From Synanceia verrucosa (taxonomy: Eukaryota; Chordata; Actinopteri; Perciformes; Synanceiidae): DNA of 64,000 nt. Numbering within the stretch: position 1 is the first letter of the stretch; each line of letters opens with the position of its first letter. The notes below the pieces were generated by a model. It did no database searches. It saw only the letters and a program-made list of their open reading frames with translations, and was not told the DNA's origin. The stretch spans positions 16,656,001 through 16,720,000 of the forward strand of contig CM056552.1 in assembly GCA_029721515.1 (NCBI GenBank). Reading direction: 5' to 3'. Shown here one piece after another: positions 26,119-39,981 of this stretch. Made by a program: the position numbers and the translations under genes.

Positions 26119-27598
26119 TGTCAAATGTCTGAAAATCAGGAGACACGTGTCCCCTCTGCTTATTTCAATTAACTTAATTCATATTATTGCTCTCTTGGGA
26201 CTGACGCCCCGCTTCCACATAAGTGCTCTCCAGAAGCTTTTTTAACAATGTTAAATGCTCTATGTTACACATCTGTGTTTATACGGGTCATTTCAAAATA
26301 CATCCCTACTTGCATTATTTTCAAATTAAGTTCTTTAATAGATCCCTATTACAACAGCAACACTTCTACTGACTACGCAAGAGTGTTAAACAAGTGTGGA
26401 CTTTAATATGAAATTAGTCTGCAAATTAGAGGCACTAGAGGTGGAGAGAGAGGGATGCTCGTAGGGAGAGGAGGATGGGAGGGAGGGAATAACAAGGACA
26501 GAAAATACTGTTTTCATTTGGTTTCATCAGAAAGACAAGTCTGGCTGTCAGACTCAGAACCAGGCTGTTTTTCTTGGCTCTCATTACCACCTTCCAGTCC
26601 GTAGACTACATACTTGGACAAAACCCAATGTCAACACTCTCCTCCTCGTTCTGCTTGGGAGGGGAGGGATGGGGAGGTGGTCAGGTTGGGGGGGGACACT
26701 CTTTAGAGGGAGGGAAATAGGGAAAAAGAGAAATGTATGCAAAGGAAGAAGCATTGTGACTTTTATGCACTTGAAGAGGTTCAGATGTGTCACTGAAGTG
26801 AATTCGTCACACTGAGAGAAGCACTTTGTATATAGATAAATACAATAACACTGCTGTAATCCAGCATATGCCACATGGTGAAGCGGGGATGGAAATGTAC
26901 TTCATGGAACTAGAGAGGGAGAGGAAAAAAATAAAACAGGGGGACTGCAAGGCAGACAGACGTCTTTCATAAAAACTAAGAAAGAGCTGTAAAAGAGGCA
27001 CGGTGATGTGATGGAAGCAGAGGTTTGGCAAAGGTCGGACAGCAAGAACAGACAGCATCCACGTGTACATGAGGTCAGACCGCAGGGAGAATATATACTG
27101 TTAGTGACTTTACACTACTAGGAACCTCAAACTGGATCAGCATCTGCAATAAAAATAGCAGTGAAGAACTGTTACCAAATATAAGAATTGAAATATAAGG
27201 ATTAATGGAAGAAAACTAATAGCAATCAAAACAGTGCTTCCTAGTTCACAATTATTACTTCTAGATCATGGCTACGTCCCTGATTAAAAGTATAAATCGA
27301 CATGAAAGCCCATTGACTGAATGTAGTCAAATTGTATGTTATCTGCCGCAGATTCACACACTTGTGTAGTTTCTTTCAGCCTCTGTAAAGCCATGCTGTC
27401 ACTGGGTCAAAGGGATGTGTGTTATTCAGTGTGAGACGCACTTTAAACACAGATGCACGTCTGCGTCACACACAGCTGAGCCACCAGGGATATAGCTGGA
27501 AGTGGATGTGTCTCATCATGTGTGTGTGTGCTGGCCCCATTTACCAGGTGTTGGGTTTGTCATCGGCTTAGTGGAGAGAGGCCTGAAGTAACACACAC

Positions 27599-27650
27599 CT
27601 GTGAAATGGGCAGCCTGAGGCATGAGTACACACGTCCGCACAAATAACAA
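27599..27650 (-). CDS. Possible alternative first coding exon of cbfa2t2 (tentative)
   Basis: A 52-base stretch bounded by a pyrimidine-biased acceptor (tgttttgtcacag, ag at 27652-27651) and a cag|gtgtgt donor (gt at 27598-27597). It contains ATG at 27623-27621 and reads MPQAAHFT plus a G. That leaves the right phase to splice to the 21893 exon, giving MPQAAHFTDSREKKSPAMPG. Against it: the start context is weak, a match this short can occur by chance, and I have no homologue to compare it with. Confidence 0.22.
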
Positions 27651-29948
27651 CTGTGACAAAACAAGAACAATTCAAATCTGTCAGTCACAACCTCAAACCA
27701 CAAAAGCTGTGACACACAGCAATGCGGACTCTCTCGCACCAGCTCTCCATATCCGGAGGGCCAGTAGATTATCTGCCTATCTGGTTACAACCCTTCTCAC
27801 CTCTCTGGAACTAATTGGTTAGCCTGCCCATCAATCAACATGAGCCTGGTGAGTCCAAGATTGCAATGAGAAAAAACAGCATGACAGTATTAAAAAAATA
27901 ATAATAAAAAAAGTTACTTTCTCTTTTTACCCGGGCATGCTTACTCTCCAGGTGAAACTAAATTATATCATGTCAGAACAAAGTTACAGAGGTCCCCTGA
28001 CACACTGTGAACATGTATATCATCATGTGTGTCTAGAAGATTAACACTGAGTGGCTCCTATACATTATAAACCCAGACAATCAACTTAACCTGCAGACAG
28101 GCAAAACACTGTTTCTCCTCAGATCTGCACTTTGGTAGACGTACGCATACAAGGACGCACACTCCGAATTCGTAAGTTAAGTCCATAAAACAAAATACGA
28201 GCTCTAGACATGAGAAAACAAAGCACGCACTAAGACTGCCTTGTTTCAGACCAGGTGTCAGAGGCCTCAACAGCCAAATGGCCTGGGCTCAGGTCCAACC
28301 AGATGTTGCTATCACCACTGGGCCATGCTGAAGACATTCACGCAGCTTTGCTTGACCCAAAATGAGAGTGTTGGTGACTCTGTGACTCTGTGGGTTTTTG
28401 TGCCTAGGTTCAAATTTGACATATAAGGTATTTTTCTGAGATAAATTGAAGGTCAAAGTTGTGTGACAGTTCTTGTTTGAGACTTAAAAATGTATTTTCT
28501 AAGCAAACTACAAACAATTCTATTTAATTAATTGAAGTGAAACAAAGATATTGTTTCATACATGACTAATCTGTCACTCTCAGGTTTTGGGGATAAAGTG
28601 AATCAAAGCTGAGCAGTATGGTCCATAGAGCCTGTAAACAGAGCTGTGTGCAAGCATAGCCCAGCTGTATGAAGACCCAGAGCTCAGCAGACGCTGAAAG
28701 GGACAGATAAGTAAAACAAAGAGACCAGCTGTGCTCAAAACACTGAGGAGAATAGGACGGAGATAGCTGAAGAGGATGAGAGTATGCTTGTGAATGTGTG
28801 GGCAGAGCAGCGCTATCACAGTGTGTGCATATTGTATGGGTTTCAGCGCACATATGTTTAAGAACACAGTGTTTTTTAGTATGTCTTCATAACTAATAAT
28901 AGTCTTCTTGATAATGAAGTAGGGTTATACTGTTGTTCCAACATCAACTTGTCTAGCACAAAAGTGTTACTGTCACAAATTTTTAGTCTCAGCCGACAAA
29001 TTATTTTCCTTTTATCAAAATGCACCCATTTTTGGAGAGAAAGAGAGAAAGAAAATAATGACTATGACAGACAGTTCTTGCATTGCACCACCCATTTCTT
29101 GTCCACCCACACACCTAACAACACAAACACAATTTTTTTGCTCTTGTTCTTGAGCATCAGGGTTTTGCATTGCAAAAATGACACTGTCATTTCCAGGAAA
29201 GTTACACAGGTTTAATGCATCCTGTTGCAAGGCTCACAAAGCACCAATGTAGTTGTGTCTCCTTGATTAAATGTTTGAAAATTTAGCTTAGAGACATCCT
29301 TGCATTTTGTGATATTAACATTCAAATGAATCAAACAATATGTGTCAGCACAGACTGCTTATCAACCCCAAATATATTTATTATTCAAAAAAAAAAAAAA
29401 AAAAACAACAGTGAGACATTCATGTTGATCTGCATTTGCTGGATGAGCAAGTATGTTACTTTTTGCTAACATGTTAGCAGCTGTGTTTTTGTGGGAATGT
29501 TATGGCTTCATTTTATTAAAAAAAAAAAAAAGGTTCATGCAGATTAACTTTTTAACTTTTTAATTCCCTGGTTTTTTTTTTTTTGCACCTCTATAAAGCC
29601 CTTTTTGTTACATTTTATGTGACCTATTATTCTTGTATTTACACACCCAATTAATTTCAATTCAAAACTTCAGGCTTGAATTGATTTGTTTGAAAGAATC
29701 AATGAGGTCATATTATAGTCTTGTGTCGGTACTCTTCCCTCTCAGACCACACCAGTCCAGGAAATAGAGTCCTTGTCTTGGGTCATTGATCGAGTCTCTC
29801 AGGCCTGCAAAGGGTCACTCAGCCCCTGACTCAAGCACTTCACACAAGGAGAGGGGTTCCCGTACAATGTCAAAGGGGTTGCAGTGGAAGCGATGGGGGG
29901 GAGCAGGTGGTTAGTAACCAGTGAAATACACCTCCATACACTCTCTAA

Positions 29949-29974
29949 CACACACACACACACACACACACACA
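29949..29974. repeat. (CA)n microsatellite
   Basis: Short CA tract followed by a GA run. Confidence 0.95.
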
Positions 29975-30096
29975 GAGAGAGAGCGAGCCATTTATACTGT
30001 CAGGAAACATTCCCTGTGATGAAATAATCTTTCATTGCACTACTTGTAGTGACTAGGCTGTTCCTGTTGAGTAAATGGCCCAACCCTTTCATGTCC

Positions 30097-30129
30097 ACAC
30101 ACACACACACATACACACACACACACACA
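30097..30129. repeat. (CA)n microsatellite
   Basis: CA tract with one TA interruption. Confidence 0.95.
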
Positions 30130-32227
30130 TAAGCGAGCTCACACATTCAAACACACAACCTCTCATTGAACCCCTGAGGCCAGATATCACAGTCCTCGCC
30201 ACTGGAACTAATAGAGCACTTCCTGCATCAAAACCTTGAAGCAGCTGCTCTCTTCTGTGTGTATGTGTGCATTGAAAAAGGGGGAATTCTGTGCATGAAT
30301 TCTTCAGATAATAGCGAGGCGTGTGACGGGGTCACGGTGGTCTGTTTCTCCATTTGTTACTATACTTTGAGTTGATAAACACACAGCTGGTTGGGAGGTC
30401 AAAAAGAAGGGGAAATAGTTACAAAAAAGCTATAAGACAAGCAACCTTGTGCTTCAGCAGACACAATGTCTACGAGACACTTGGTGCACACGTGTCACGT
30501 ACATTCACTTTCTCATATACGGCATACACATTAAGTCAAAAAGTCAAATAAATGCATGACAATGACAGCAGTGGCCCGATGGGGACGAAACGAGGCAAAG
30601 GGAAATTTTGGAATAATATTTGCCCTTTGTGCAAACACACAGATGCAGAGCAGTGGCTGCTGTCAGGAGTGTGACAGTGTCCAGCAGACCAGACAGGGGT
30701 CTCTGGTTTGAGACTGTGCAGCCGACAGTTAGTCGCTCCTATCTCCCTGATGGACTGGTCTGGCCTGGAGTAACACTAGCCAGGTCTCTCTGCCTTTTCT
30801 CTGCCACACAAGCACATTTTCTCCTGCAAGGTAAGAGATGGGTTCAAATATTTTTTTTAAAAAAATGCTTTAACACTGCAACTCAAGTTACTTATACACA
30901 ACACCCATGGTGCAAAAATGTGACATTTGCACTCTGTGTTGTGTAACATGTAGGCACAGCATGAAAGACTGACACAGCAGTTCCCCTCCTCTTTCCCATA
31001 TGTCTGGGATACTGTACAGCAGATGCACAAGTCTTCTTTACCTTTTTTCTTCTGCTCTGCTTGCCATGTGGAAAAACTGATTACTATCTCAGTAAATGAC
31101 AGCTGAGCAGGATAAGCCCCCTTTCACACATGGAACCAATTACACTGCTGAGTTTTATTCATCCGGTCGAGCAGTTTTTGATGTTTACACACAAGTATTT
31201 ACCGACTGGAGGAAAAAAAATAAAAACGTATTCCTATAATTCACCCTTGATTGCCACATGTGGAAGTACATGGGGATTAGTTTTGGCTGATACACCTTAA
31301 CATATTGCTTTTGTGTTCACTAAAAGTTGTGAGGAACGGTTTCTGAAAAAGTGAGAGACAGCATCCTTTTTTTCAGAAATTCTGCCACTGCTATAGATGT
31401 TACAACATTATACCAAAATTTCTATATGGTGTGATAAAAACAAAACAAGGGAAAAGGAACATTTGGACTACTTCTATTCACTTCCCCTGGGGAATTACTC
31501 CTCAGAACAACATCTCAAGGAAAGTGATGAGATAAAAAACATCTCGTGAGAGATCTGTATTTCATTCAAACGGCAACAGGCGCTTTTCGTACGCTCATTT
31601 AAAGAAAGCAGGCAGGCAAACAAATTCAACCCTTCCACCTCAGAAGATAAGGATAAAGAGATAAGAGGAAAGGATGAGGCACCATCTGTACAAGAGTACA
31701 GAGCAGCTCTGGGAATTAGGATGGAACAGAAACACACACACAAAAATAAACTCACTGTTTGTCAGAGCAGACACTCACTCACTATCAAATAGAGGTAAAT
31801 GAACATTATTCGCTGAGACAGATGCACACATAAACAGTCGCATGTTCTCCTCTCCTACCTCCACTCTAGTAGAGTCCACTCGTCGATCCTTTTGAAAAAG
31901 TCAGCTGCAGTGGCTTTTTTGCTTTCTTATCCTCTCCTTTTTGCCTCTTTCTGTGACTCCACGCCTTCATATGTCAGGCATGTGTTTGCATTCCCACATA
32001 TGTGAGCTCCAGTGTGGCGAAGGCCAGAGCCAGAGACACAGATGGCACCCAGATGGAGACAGATAAACGAGTAGACCAGCACACTACTGCACTACTACAC
32101 ACAGTCTCTCTTGCTTTCTTTCCTTGTCTTTGTAGTTTCTCTCTCTCTCTCATGTGAGGCTCTCTCTATCTCACTCTCTGTTTCCCTCAACCTGCCTCCA
32201 CTGTTTTATGTATTTTCCTTTACTCAC

Positions 32228-32460
32228 TCTCTCTCGCTCACTGAATTCACGTCCTCTCTTGTGCGTTCTCTCTCAAGCTCTGAGCCTCCCACTCTCTCAA
32301 TCGCTCTCTTTCGGCTTTAGCTCCTCCCCAGTTTTCCCACACACTGTCTTCTCCTCTGCTTTCACGGGCCGGTGCTCCGGCTACGTCACGGCCCATCCAC
32401 CCCCTCCCTCTAAACCCTCTGCCCCCTCCCCACCCACCCCATGGATCCTGGCCAATCATC
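32228..32460 (-). promoter_or_regulatory. Promoter-like cluster facing cbfa2t2
   Basis: Locally GC-rich sequence. Reading the minus strand it has an inverted CCAAT box (32456-32452), runs of GC/KLF-type boxes (about 32,400-32,445), a CRE-like TGACGTA (32388-32382) and then a GA-rich leader ending at a strong gtgagt donor (gt at 32227-32226). The order suits a TATA-less promoter with a non-coding first exon for the minus-strand gene. This is inference from motifs only. Confidence 0.35.
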
Positions 32461-35400
32461 CACTGCTGACTGGCTCTATTCAACCTGCATTCACCGGCAA
32501 TGGCCCCTGCAATTAACATAACTAATTGCTTTGGCACCTAAAGGCTAAACAAGGGGCCATGCCAAGAGAGACAAAAGTGTGTGTGCATGCATCTGCATGT
32601 GTATGTGAGGGAGGGGGTTCCTTTGCAACCCCACTCCATATCACCCTCCACTCTACCCCTTAAAAGAGAGGGGATCTCTCTTTAAAATGTTTTTATACCC
32701 CTCCTTCCAGCCTCTTCCATTGATGCCCTCTTTTGTCTCAGCTCCTTAATGCGGCGCTCGGTGCTCCCTCGCCAGCCAGCCCATTGGGGAGACACTTGAG
32801 GAGCATGAATGAGTTATTCTTCTCTCCTCTTCTGCTTTCTCATCCCCTACGCTCCATCTTCACTGAGTTAAACTTAAATCACTGTCTGATTTACGCCCCA
32901 GCCTCGTGCACAAGTGCTGCTGCAGACACAATGCAGGTTAAGATAATAGCGCCTGCATGCTTTATTCACTCCTGCTTATTATTCCCTCCAGCGCTTTACT
33001 TCTAGACAGCACACCGATGTTGGTCAGTTCATTCTAAGCCCCGGGTAAATAAGGCATTAATCTGTTTTTAATTAGACAACCGACAATTGAGAGAACATGA
33101 TCAACATGTGAGAATCCACAGACACTTGGGTGTGTAAACAAACAAGCAAATGCTGTCGGATAAATACAAACAGTTCATTAGGAGAAGGTGCTGCCCTCGT
33201 GCACTGAATCACTTAAGGTGTAATCCTTTTCTTGTTCTGCCCTTAAGGAAAGCCCACAATAATGTAATATCTAATGGTCACAGAAATGACAAAAAGGCTT
33301 ATTGTGGGTTACCATGGGCTGTCAGAAACTAGATATAGGCTGAATAATCACCATAATAACCTCAATGTCCCCTCCTCTCTCCTTGTATGCTTTATTCAGA
33401 GTGCATCTGGTCAGCCAGCAGGCTCAGAGGAAGGGCCAGGTGGCTGTGAGGGAGGAAGGGGGGGTGGAAAGATGGAGAGATGAGGAAGGTTTCACATACT
33501 GTAACTCACATGATATTGTTGCACATGAGCTGCAACTGACACCACTGGTGGACAAAGGCTACTAGCAGATTTATATTATGACTCTGGTGTAATGACAGGC
33601 AGGTGGTAGATCAATGAGCATGTGAAATCATGTCTGATTTTACCTTTGTCCTTTCTACACAAGGCTAGGAGTACAAGTATATATGTAAAAAAAATATATA
33701 TTAGATCACTATCCAATATAAGGTGTTCGCAACCGCTGCTCGAAATTAACAGTATTGCTGATTAGCTTTTTTTTTTATTTCTTCAATGGTTATTATTGTT
33801 ATTAATTATTGTTTTATTTGACATGCAAATTAACTTGCATTATTGAGCAGAAAAAAATGTATATAACTATTTATTGTTAGTTCTGTTTAGGAAATATGAG
33901 AAGCTGGTTGCCATTGTGACAGGGGGATATAGTTGTCAGTGTGCGAAAGATCAATAAACTGACTATGGGAGACACCTTATTGGATTTACAGGCAGCATAC
34001 AAGCAACCACTATGTGTGTGTTCACTAGAAAGTGCATTTAAATATTCAAAGGTTTCTTGCAGCACAGCCGTAAGTCTGAGCACACACTGAGTTAACAATA
34101 CAAAGCATGCAATACTATGCATGCATACTGTAGGACTTCCTTTCACTGAAGCTGCTCAAGCCTCACACAGCTGTTTGCTATTGTGTATATGTGAGTGAGA
34201 AAGAGGAGAGAGAGAGAGCGACAGAGCAAGAGAGTATGCAGCATCTGTTTCTGTTCGCACGCTCCTTCACAAAACTTCCACTTTTAGAAAAAGTAAACAG
34301 TATTTTTTTTAGAGAGGAGAGAAAAAAAATGAGAGGAGGAGAAGGACAAGAGGGAAGAGGGAGTTTTAAGACGTGGTAATAATGGTTCAGTGTATTATGT
34401 ATGGATGCCCTCATTTTGGGATGCATTTATACTATGAGCTCAAAGACATTTCCAAATCACTTCTAAATTTTGTTCAATATTTTTTTTCATTCAGGTAAGT
34501 TCAAAATCCACTGGTTTCTTCATGCACCAAGAAAACTAATTTCTAATTGACAACACACTGCCTCCATTGATCTCTAACACAATGTTTATCCCTGAATAAA
34601 CTGTGTTTTCTAAGGTTTTATTATCATGACAATACATGTCAAAGCAGCCTGCTATGGTTGCATGAATGCCATCAAAAACTCTTGCGTGCAGTGCTGAGAA
34701 TGGGAGACTAGATCTGTTTAAGGGGCATGCAATGGCTATACTCCATTTTATTAAAAGGCTAATTAGCCCTGGATAGACAATGCTGACACTGAAAAACAAC
34801 AATGGGTTTACTGACATGGGAATGTTGCAGCAGGTGAAGATAATAATTTGAAAGAATTTTCAAGCAAATTAGCTCAACGGTAGATGCAACAAGATTTTTA
34901 GTATGCAATATGTGCATGCAAAAATTTCATTGGGTATTTCCGGAGCTGCAGATTTTTTACTCTGCCAAGAAGTTCTTTGAAAATGAAACCTTCGTTTTTG
35001 GCTCGACAACAGGACTGTCAAGTTTTCAGAATGTGCCCCATCCCTGTTGAATCACATACCCATGATCCTAGTCTCATACAGACATCCCAGTCCACGCTTA
35101 ACAATTTTGACAGAAGTCTCCTAGTGTAGGAAATCTGGAAATGTGAGAAATCCTCTGACGAAGCAAGGTCTCTTGGGCAACAATCACCACTAGGGTTTGA
35201 AGAAAACAGAAACTTTGTCTCCACACACTATGCAACTAGAAGCGCACAGACTTTCATATACACCACACACAAGAATTCAGTAGGAAATGTTAACAAAAAG
35301 TGTAAAAAAAAAAACTATGCTGCTGCTGCTTTGTATTATTTTCTGATCCACATCTTCCTGCAGTTAAAAGCTTTCCTATTTCACATTGTGTAGAGCCAGC

Positions 35401-36921
35401 CTTTTTAGTTTTTGCATGTCTGTGACATAATACAGTCATACGATGTGGAAAATGAACCAGAACAGCTAACAAAAGAATGCATAGAACTAAAAAGTGAGAC
35501 GAAACCATACCAAATGGCTTAAATCACTGGTTTACTAAGTTAAATAAGTCAGCTAGAGTCAACAGTACTGGACACACAGTTAAAAATACCGCTTCCTACG
35601 CCTGCAAGTGCTCAGCTATGGCCAAAGAACATTGGCTTAGTATGTCAGGGCCCCTTTTACCCAGATGCCAGTCCCTCTCTCTCTATCTGATAAAAATGTC
35701 TCTGTTGGTTAATTATCCATGTTGCTGCTATTTTCCCACTAATACTAATCATTGCATCCCTCACTTCCCCTCTGACCATCTTACCAGCATGGCTCCCCTC
35801 CCCCTCTTTCCCCTCTTTCCCTCCAACACGTCACTGTTTAGACTCCTGATGTTCGTTAATATGATGCAGCCATAGATTTCCCCATCTGATCTTGCATGGC
35901 TAAATTTTCCATTACATCTCCTTCTGGATATTTATCTAATAGGGACACAGTCCATCATCTGCCAGGTCCATGCCTGTCTGGAGGACCATTTACTGTAAAA
36001 AAAAAAAAAAAACAACAAAAACGTGGTCAAATAAAAATTCTCGATAGTAACGAGAGCTGTGTTCTGAGATCTATTTTCCCTCTGTCTGCAGGGTTAGATA
36101 AATGATAGGCCAGATAAACAAAAACAGATATGACTGTATGTGTTGGTTCTGGACAGTGAACTTTAAAGGATGAGGTTCCCAGAATATCAACCACACACAC
36201 ACATTTGGTTCTTCTTCAGTGTTTCTTCAGTCAAATACCAAACGGGAAAAAAAAACATTTGAATCCATTCGTCTCCTTCCACATTTAGTCAAAGGGCCTT
36301 GGGAGTACACTTGTAAATAAACAAAAGTTGTGTTTGCATTCAGTGTTACTCATCAAAACACATTTTGTGTATCCTTGAATTTGCAGAAACCTTTGACATG
36401 AAGATTTTTCTTTAACCCGCCATGGTGTACACCCGTATATTGCTGTGTTTCTGCCACCTTGACCTGTGGACTAGTGTGACACCATGGCTAGAACAGAACA
36501 CCCAGAGATAAACAACACAGGCACCCACTCTTTGAAAAAACAGCTCCACATAGAGTCTAGAGGTCTACAACCATACAGGCAAGCTGGCAAACCACAGAAT
36601 GGGTCTGGTGACCACTGTGGCTGAATGGATAAACCATTTCACAAACATTCCTGATGACACAGGGTAAGTTTTCAGGGTAGAGCATCTAAATTTGGGCCTC
36701 TATCTGTTGTCACTTAGTGTGTGGTTCAAAGTAGCCAATGATAAAAACTGACATGGAAACAACAGAGAGTTTGCTTCTTTAGAGCAAACCCCACCACTAG
36801 CATTCTGTTCTCACATCCTTCAGCGGATCAAATACTTTTTCTGATATTTGGACAGCCAGTGAGAATAAAGTCGGTGTTAAGTGAATGAATGGAGGCTAGA
36901 GGTTAGAGCCTGTGTTCTGTG

Positions 36922-37588
36922 CAGTGTTGGGCAGTAAAGCTGGTACTAGTAACAACATTACTAACACTGTTACATTTGACAATAACTAATACTCTAACGC
37001 ATTACATTTAAAATAAATAAACACAGTTATGGTTACAATATGGTGCATTTGTCCGTTACTTGGTAAATGATTTCCTGATTGATGAATTGCTTTGAGATGC
37101 TTTCATTTATGCTCGCAGATGGCACTAGGGACAGGGGACATGTCCTCCTCATATTCATAGAGACACCATAGACTGTATAGAAACACTGATCCGTCTCTCC
37201 ACTTTCCCAACATAAGGGGACAAACATCCCCAGTAAAACAGAGCATTAATATCACTGCAGCAGCGCTGCGAGTCCCGTGTTTAAGTGATCCAACTCACGG
37301 TGCGTTCATTTACACACAAACGTCAACAAGTCAAAATTTAAATAAGAACCCCATGAAGTCAGATATCCAACTCAGAAAGTTTGATTAATCAACCTGACAT
37401 AGAATTCAGTAGAAAACAGTAGCTACATGATTTGTAAGGCTGGAAGAGCTGGAAGAACTAAACTTTAAGGTTATGTTGACAAAGTTGACAAAGTTGAGTC
37501 AACAAATTAGCCTAAATGAGTTACTTTCTGAATGAAGTAACTAGTAACTGTAACTAGTTACTATTTTTCAGTAACTAGCACAACACTG
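36922..37588. mobile_element. hAT-type non-autonomous element with intact 8-bp target duplication
   Basis: A 667-bp element starting CAGTGTTGGGCAGTAAAG and ending CTAGCACAACACTG, with CAGTGTTG inverted at both ends. It is flanked by a perfect 8-bp direct repeat GTTCTGTG (36914-36921 and 37589-37596), the target-site size typical of hAT transposons. The internal sequence includes the fish wording taactgtaactagttac. It carries no transposase, so it would have moved using one supplied elsewhere. Confidence 0.85.
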
Positions 37589-39144
37589 GTTCTGTGTGAA
37601 CTTTGGGTGAAACAAATTAAAATTTGCATCTTCAATCTCTTGAAAACATGACTCCATAGCATCACATGTAGTCCAAAATGTAACTTAGGTGACAATAGAG
37701 GAGCAGTCAAGACAACCATTTATATTGTCTGCATCAGTGTGAACGCAGCCTCACTTCAAAACTTTATTGATTCCCTCAGGACTCATTCACAACTCATCCC
37801 TGAGACATGACAAACAAATGGGCGACTGGTTGTTGGGGGGGAGGGGGTCCCACGGTGCTCTCGACACAAAACAACCACTGACTGGTACTTTACCCCCTCC
37901 TGACATCCCACTAGCCCAGACACGCCTCTTTCCCCACAGTCCACCAACCTGCCCTTGCCCCCCTCTGACTGTCCATTCCACCACCATTGTGCCCTCCTTT
38001 TCAGGCATCCTCATATCACCCAAAACAAATGGGTCCCGTATTCTCCCTTCTCTTCTCCTCTCCCTCCTTTCTCTCATTTTTTTCTCTCTCTCTCTCCTTC
38101 ACCCTGTGCCGATGAAAGGCAGGCATTGAGCCGGCAGTGGCATTCCAAAACCTCAGGCCTCGGCTCCAGTGTGTCTGGCTATTCAACACTGCTGGGAGCC
38201 ATTAGTTTAAGTAAGGTCTGACCCGCCTACTCACCCACGGAAAACCCTCAGATCTCCTGTTACACTCGGCACACAGTGGGGAGACACACGGCTGCTCTTA
38301 GGGAGCAACGAGTGTGTACATGTGTGTAAACATGAGACGGGGGACAAATAGAGACGAGTCAGTATGAGAATGTGGGGACGTGGGAGAGAGAGACGTCCAT
38401 GTATGACTGTGTGTTTATGAGTTGAGAGAGAAAGTGAGTGGGAAAGTGTTTGTGCATTGCTATGAGCGAGACAGACCGAGCGAGTGGCTGCATGTGTGCT
38501 TAAAATTTATGAGCGGTGGCTCTCATGCTCACTTGGCTGCATCTTCCCAAAGTTTCCACACAGGGAGGCCAAGAGCGTATAGCCAGACGCCAAACCTCTC
38601 TCACCAATAACTCCCCTTAAACGATATTCAACAACCAACACACTTTTCGAAAGTCTCTCCAGCCGCTCTCTTGTTTAAACTTATGTACCAGATACACTGT
38701 CAGGGATATCCATCTGTGGCACACACAGTTAAAATGTTAAATACAGCAATTTCGCTAATTGGAAAATGATACTGTGGATCAGAATTTGCCAGCCTCACCC
38801 AATTGTTGGCACATAAAAATGAATAGCGCTCATAAACAACTCCATGTTTGGGAGAAGTTTTTTGGTAAAAGAGCAGGGTGCTCCTTAAGATGTGGACAAG
38901 CCCACACACAGACATAACACATACAGTAAATAACTGGACATTCCTCTCAGTAGAACAGGATTTATTTAGCTGATACTGTGTATTGTTCACAGCTGGCCAG
39001 TAAAAGATTTGTGATTTTGACACCTTTTTTTATGGGGAATTATTCACTGAACTGAAATTTCATTTGCATCATTTATAGGTTTTGCAAGTCTTAGTAGAGG
39101 GTGCCACCTTCCATCTTTTCAAAACACCAGTGTTTACATATTAA

Positions 39145-39454
39145 AGGTATAGTTGGTGATCTTGGAGAGCTAGCAAAATTTCAAAGTGGCACCTTTCCCG
39201 CCAGCAGTGAAACGCGATGTGCACGCGGGGCAGTGGGAGGGACAGAGAGCATGAAAGCATCTGATTAGTTCTTTCCATTCAGACTGAAAGGCAGGGATTG
39301 GTCAGAGTTTTTACAGTCCTGTAGCTGCCACAGAGGTCTGATTCTTTTCATTCCTTTTTCTGATCATATGATGTACTGACTGCTCTCAGGATGGAAGAAC
39401 CATTTCACCCAGTATATCAAAAACTGCTTCTGAACAGAATGACAGACTATAGCT
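39145..39454. mobile_element. Second TTAA-flanked MITE-like element
   Basis: A 310-bp block between TTAA (39141-39144) and TTAA (39455-39458) whose ends are inverted with one mismatch: AGGTATAGT on the left and ACTATAGCT on the right. There is no coding capacity. It differs in sequence from the 434-893 family. TTAA is a common tetramer, so the boundary assignment is only moderately secure. Confidence 0.5.
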
Positions 39455-39948
39455 TTAAAGAGTTGTAATAAATTAAGGAAATACAGTATATTGGGGAAAT
39501 AACATAAATACAGAAAACATGTCACAAAGAGTGCCTACCAAACCACAAACTGAAAAATAAGACAACATAGTCAGTTTTTTGTGGGGTGCTTGGATCAGAA
39601 AACATGATTCAGCAAGCCATTCACACACAATATGTCTTCTTTAATTAATCATTTTGAGTGGAAGAATTACTCAAAAATGGGTGGCAACCTAAACAAGCAT
39701 CTTATCTTGACGTGCCGTGTCCTTATGACCAAAAAGTCTTCAAAAAGAGGAGCCACAAATGTGATCTGATGATTTTAGTGTTATTACAATAACATACAGT
39801 GTCAAGGGTCATATAATTCTTGTCAAAGCCATCGCACTGAGCTGCTTCAAGTGAATGCACATCGCTCGGAGGCTGAGAAAGGGAAAGTCGATTTAAGCAA
39901 AAGGAAGGCGATGACATGACGTTACTTTATACTGTGAACTTTTACCTG

Positions 39949-39950
<2 letters not shown>

Positions 39951-39978
<28 letters not shown>
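39951..39978. repeat. (GT)n microsatellite
   Basis: 28 bases of GT. Confidence 0.95.
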
Positions 39979-39981
<3 letters not shown>

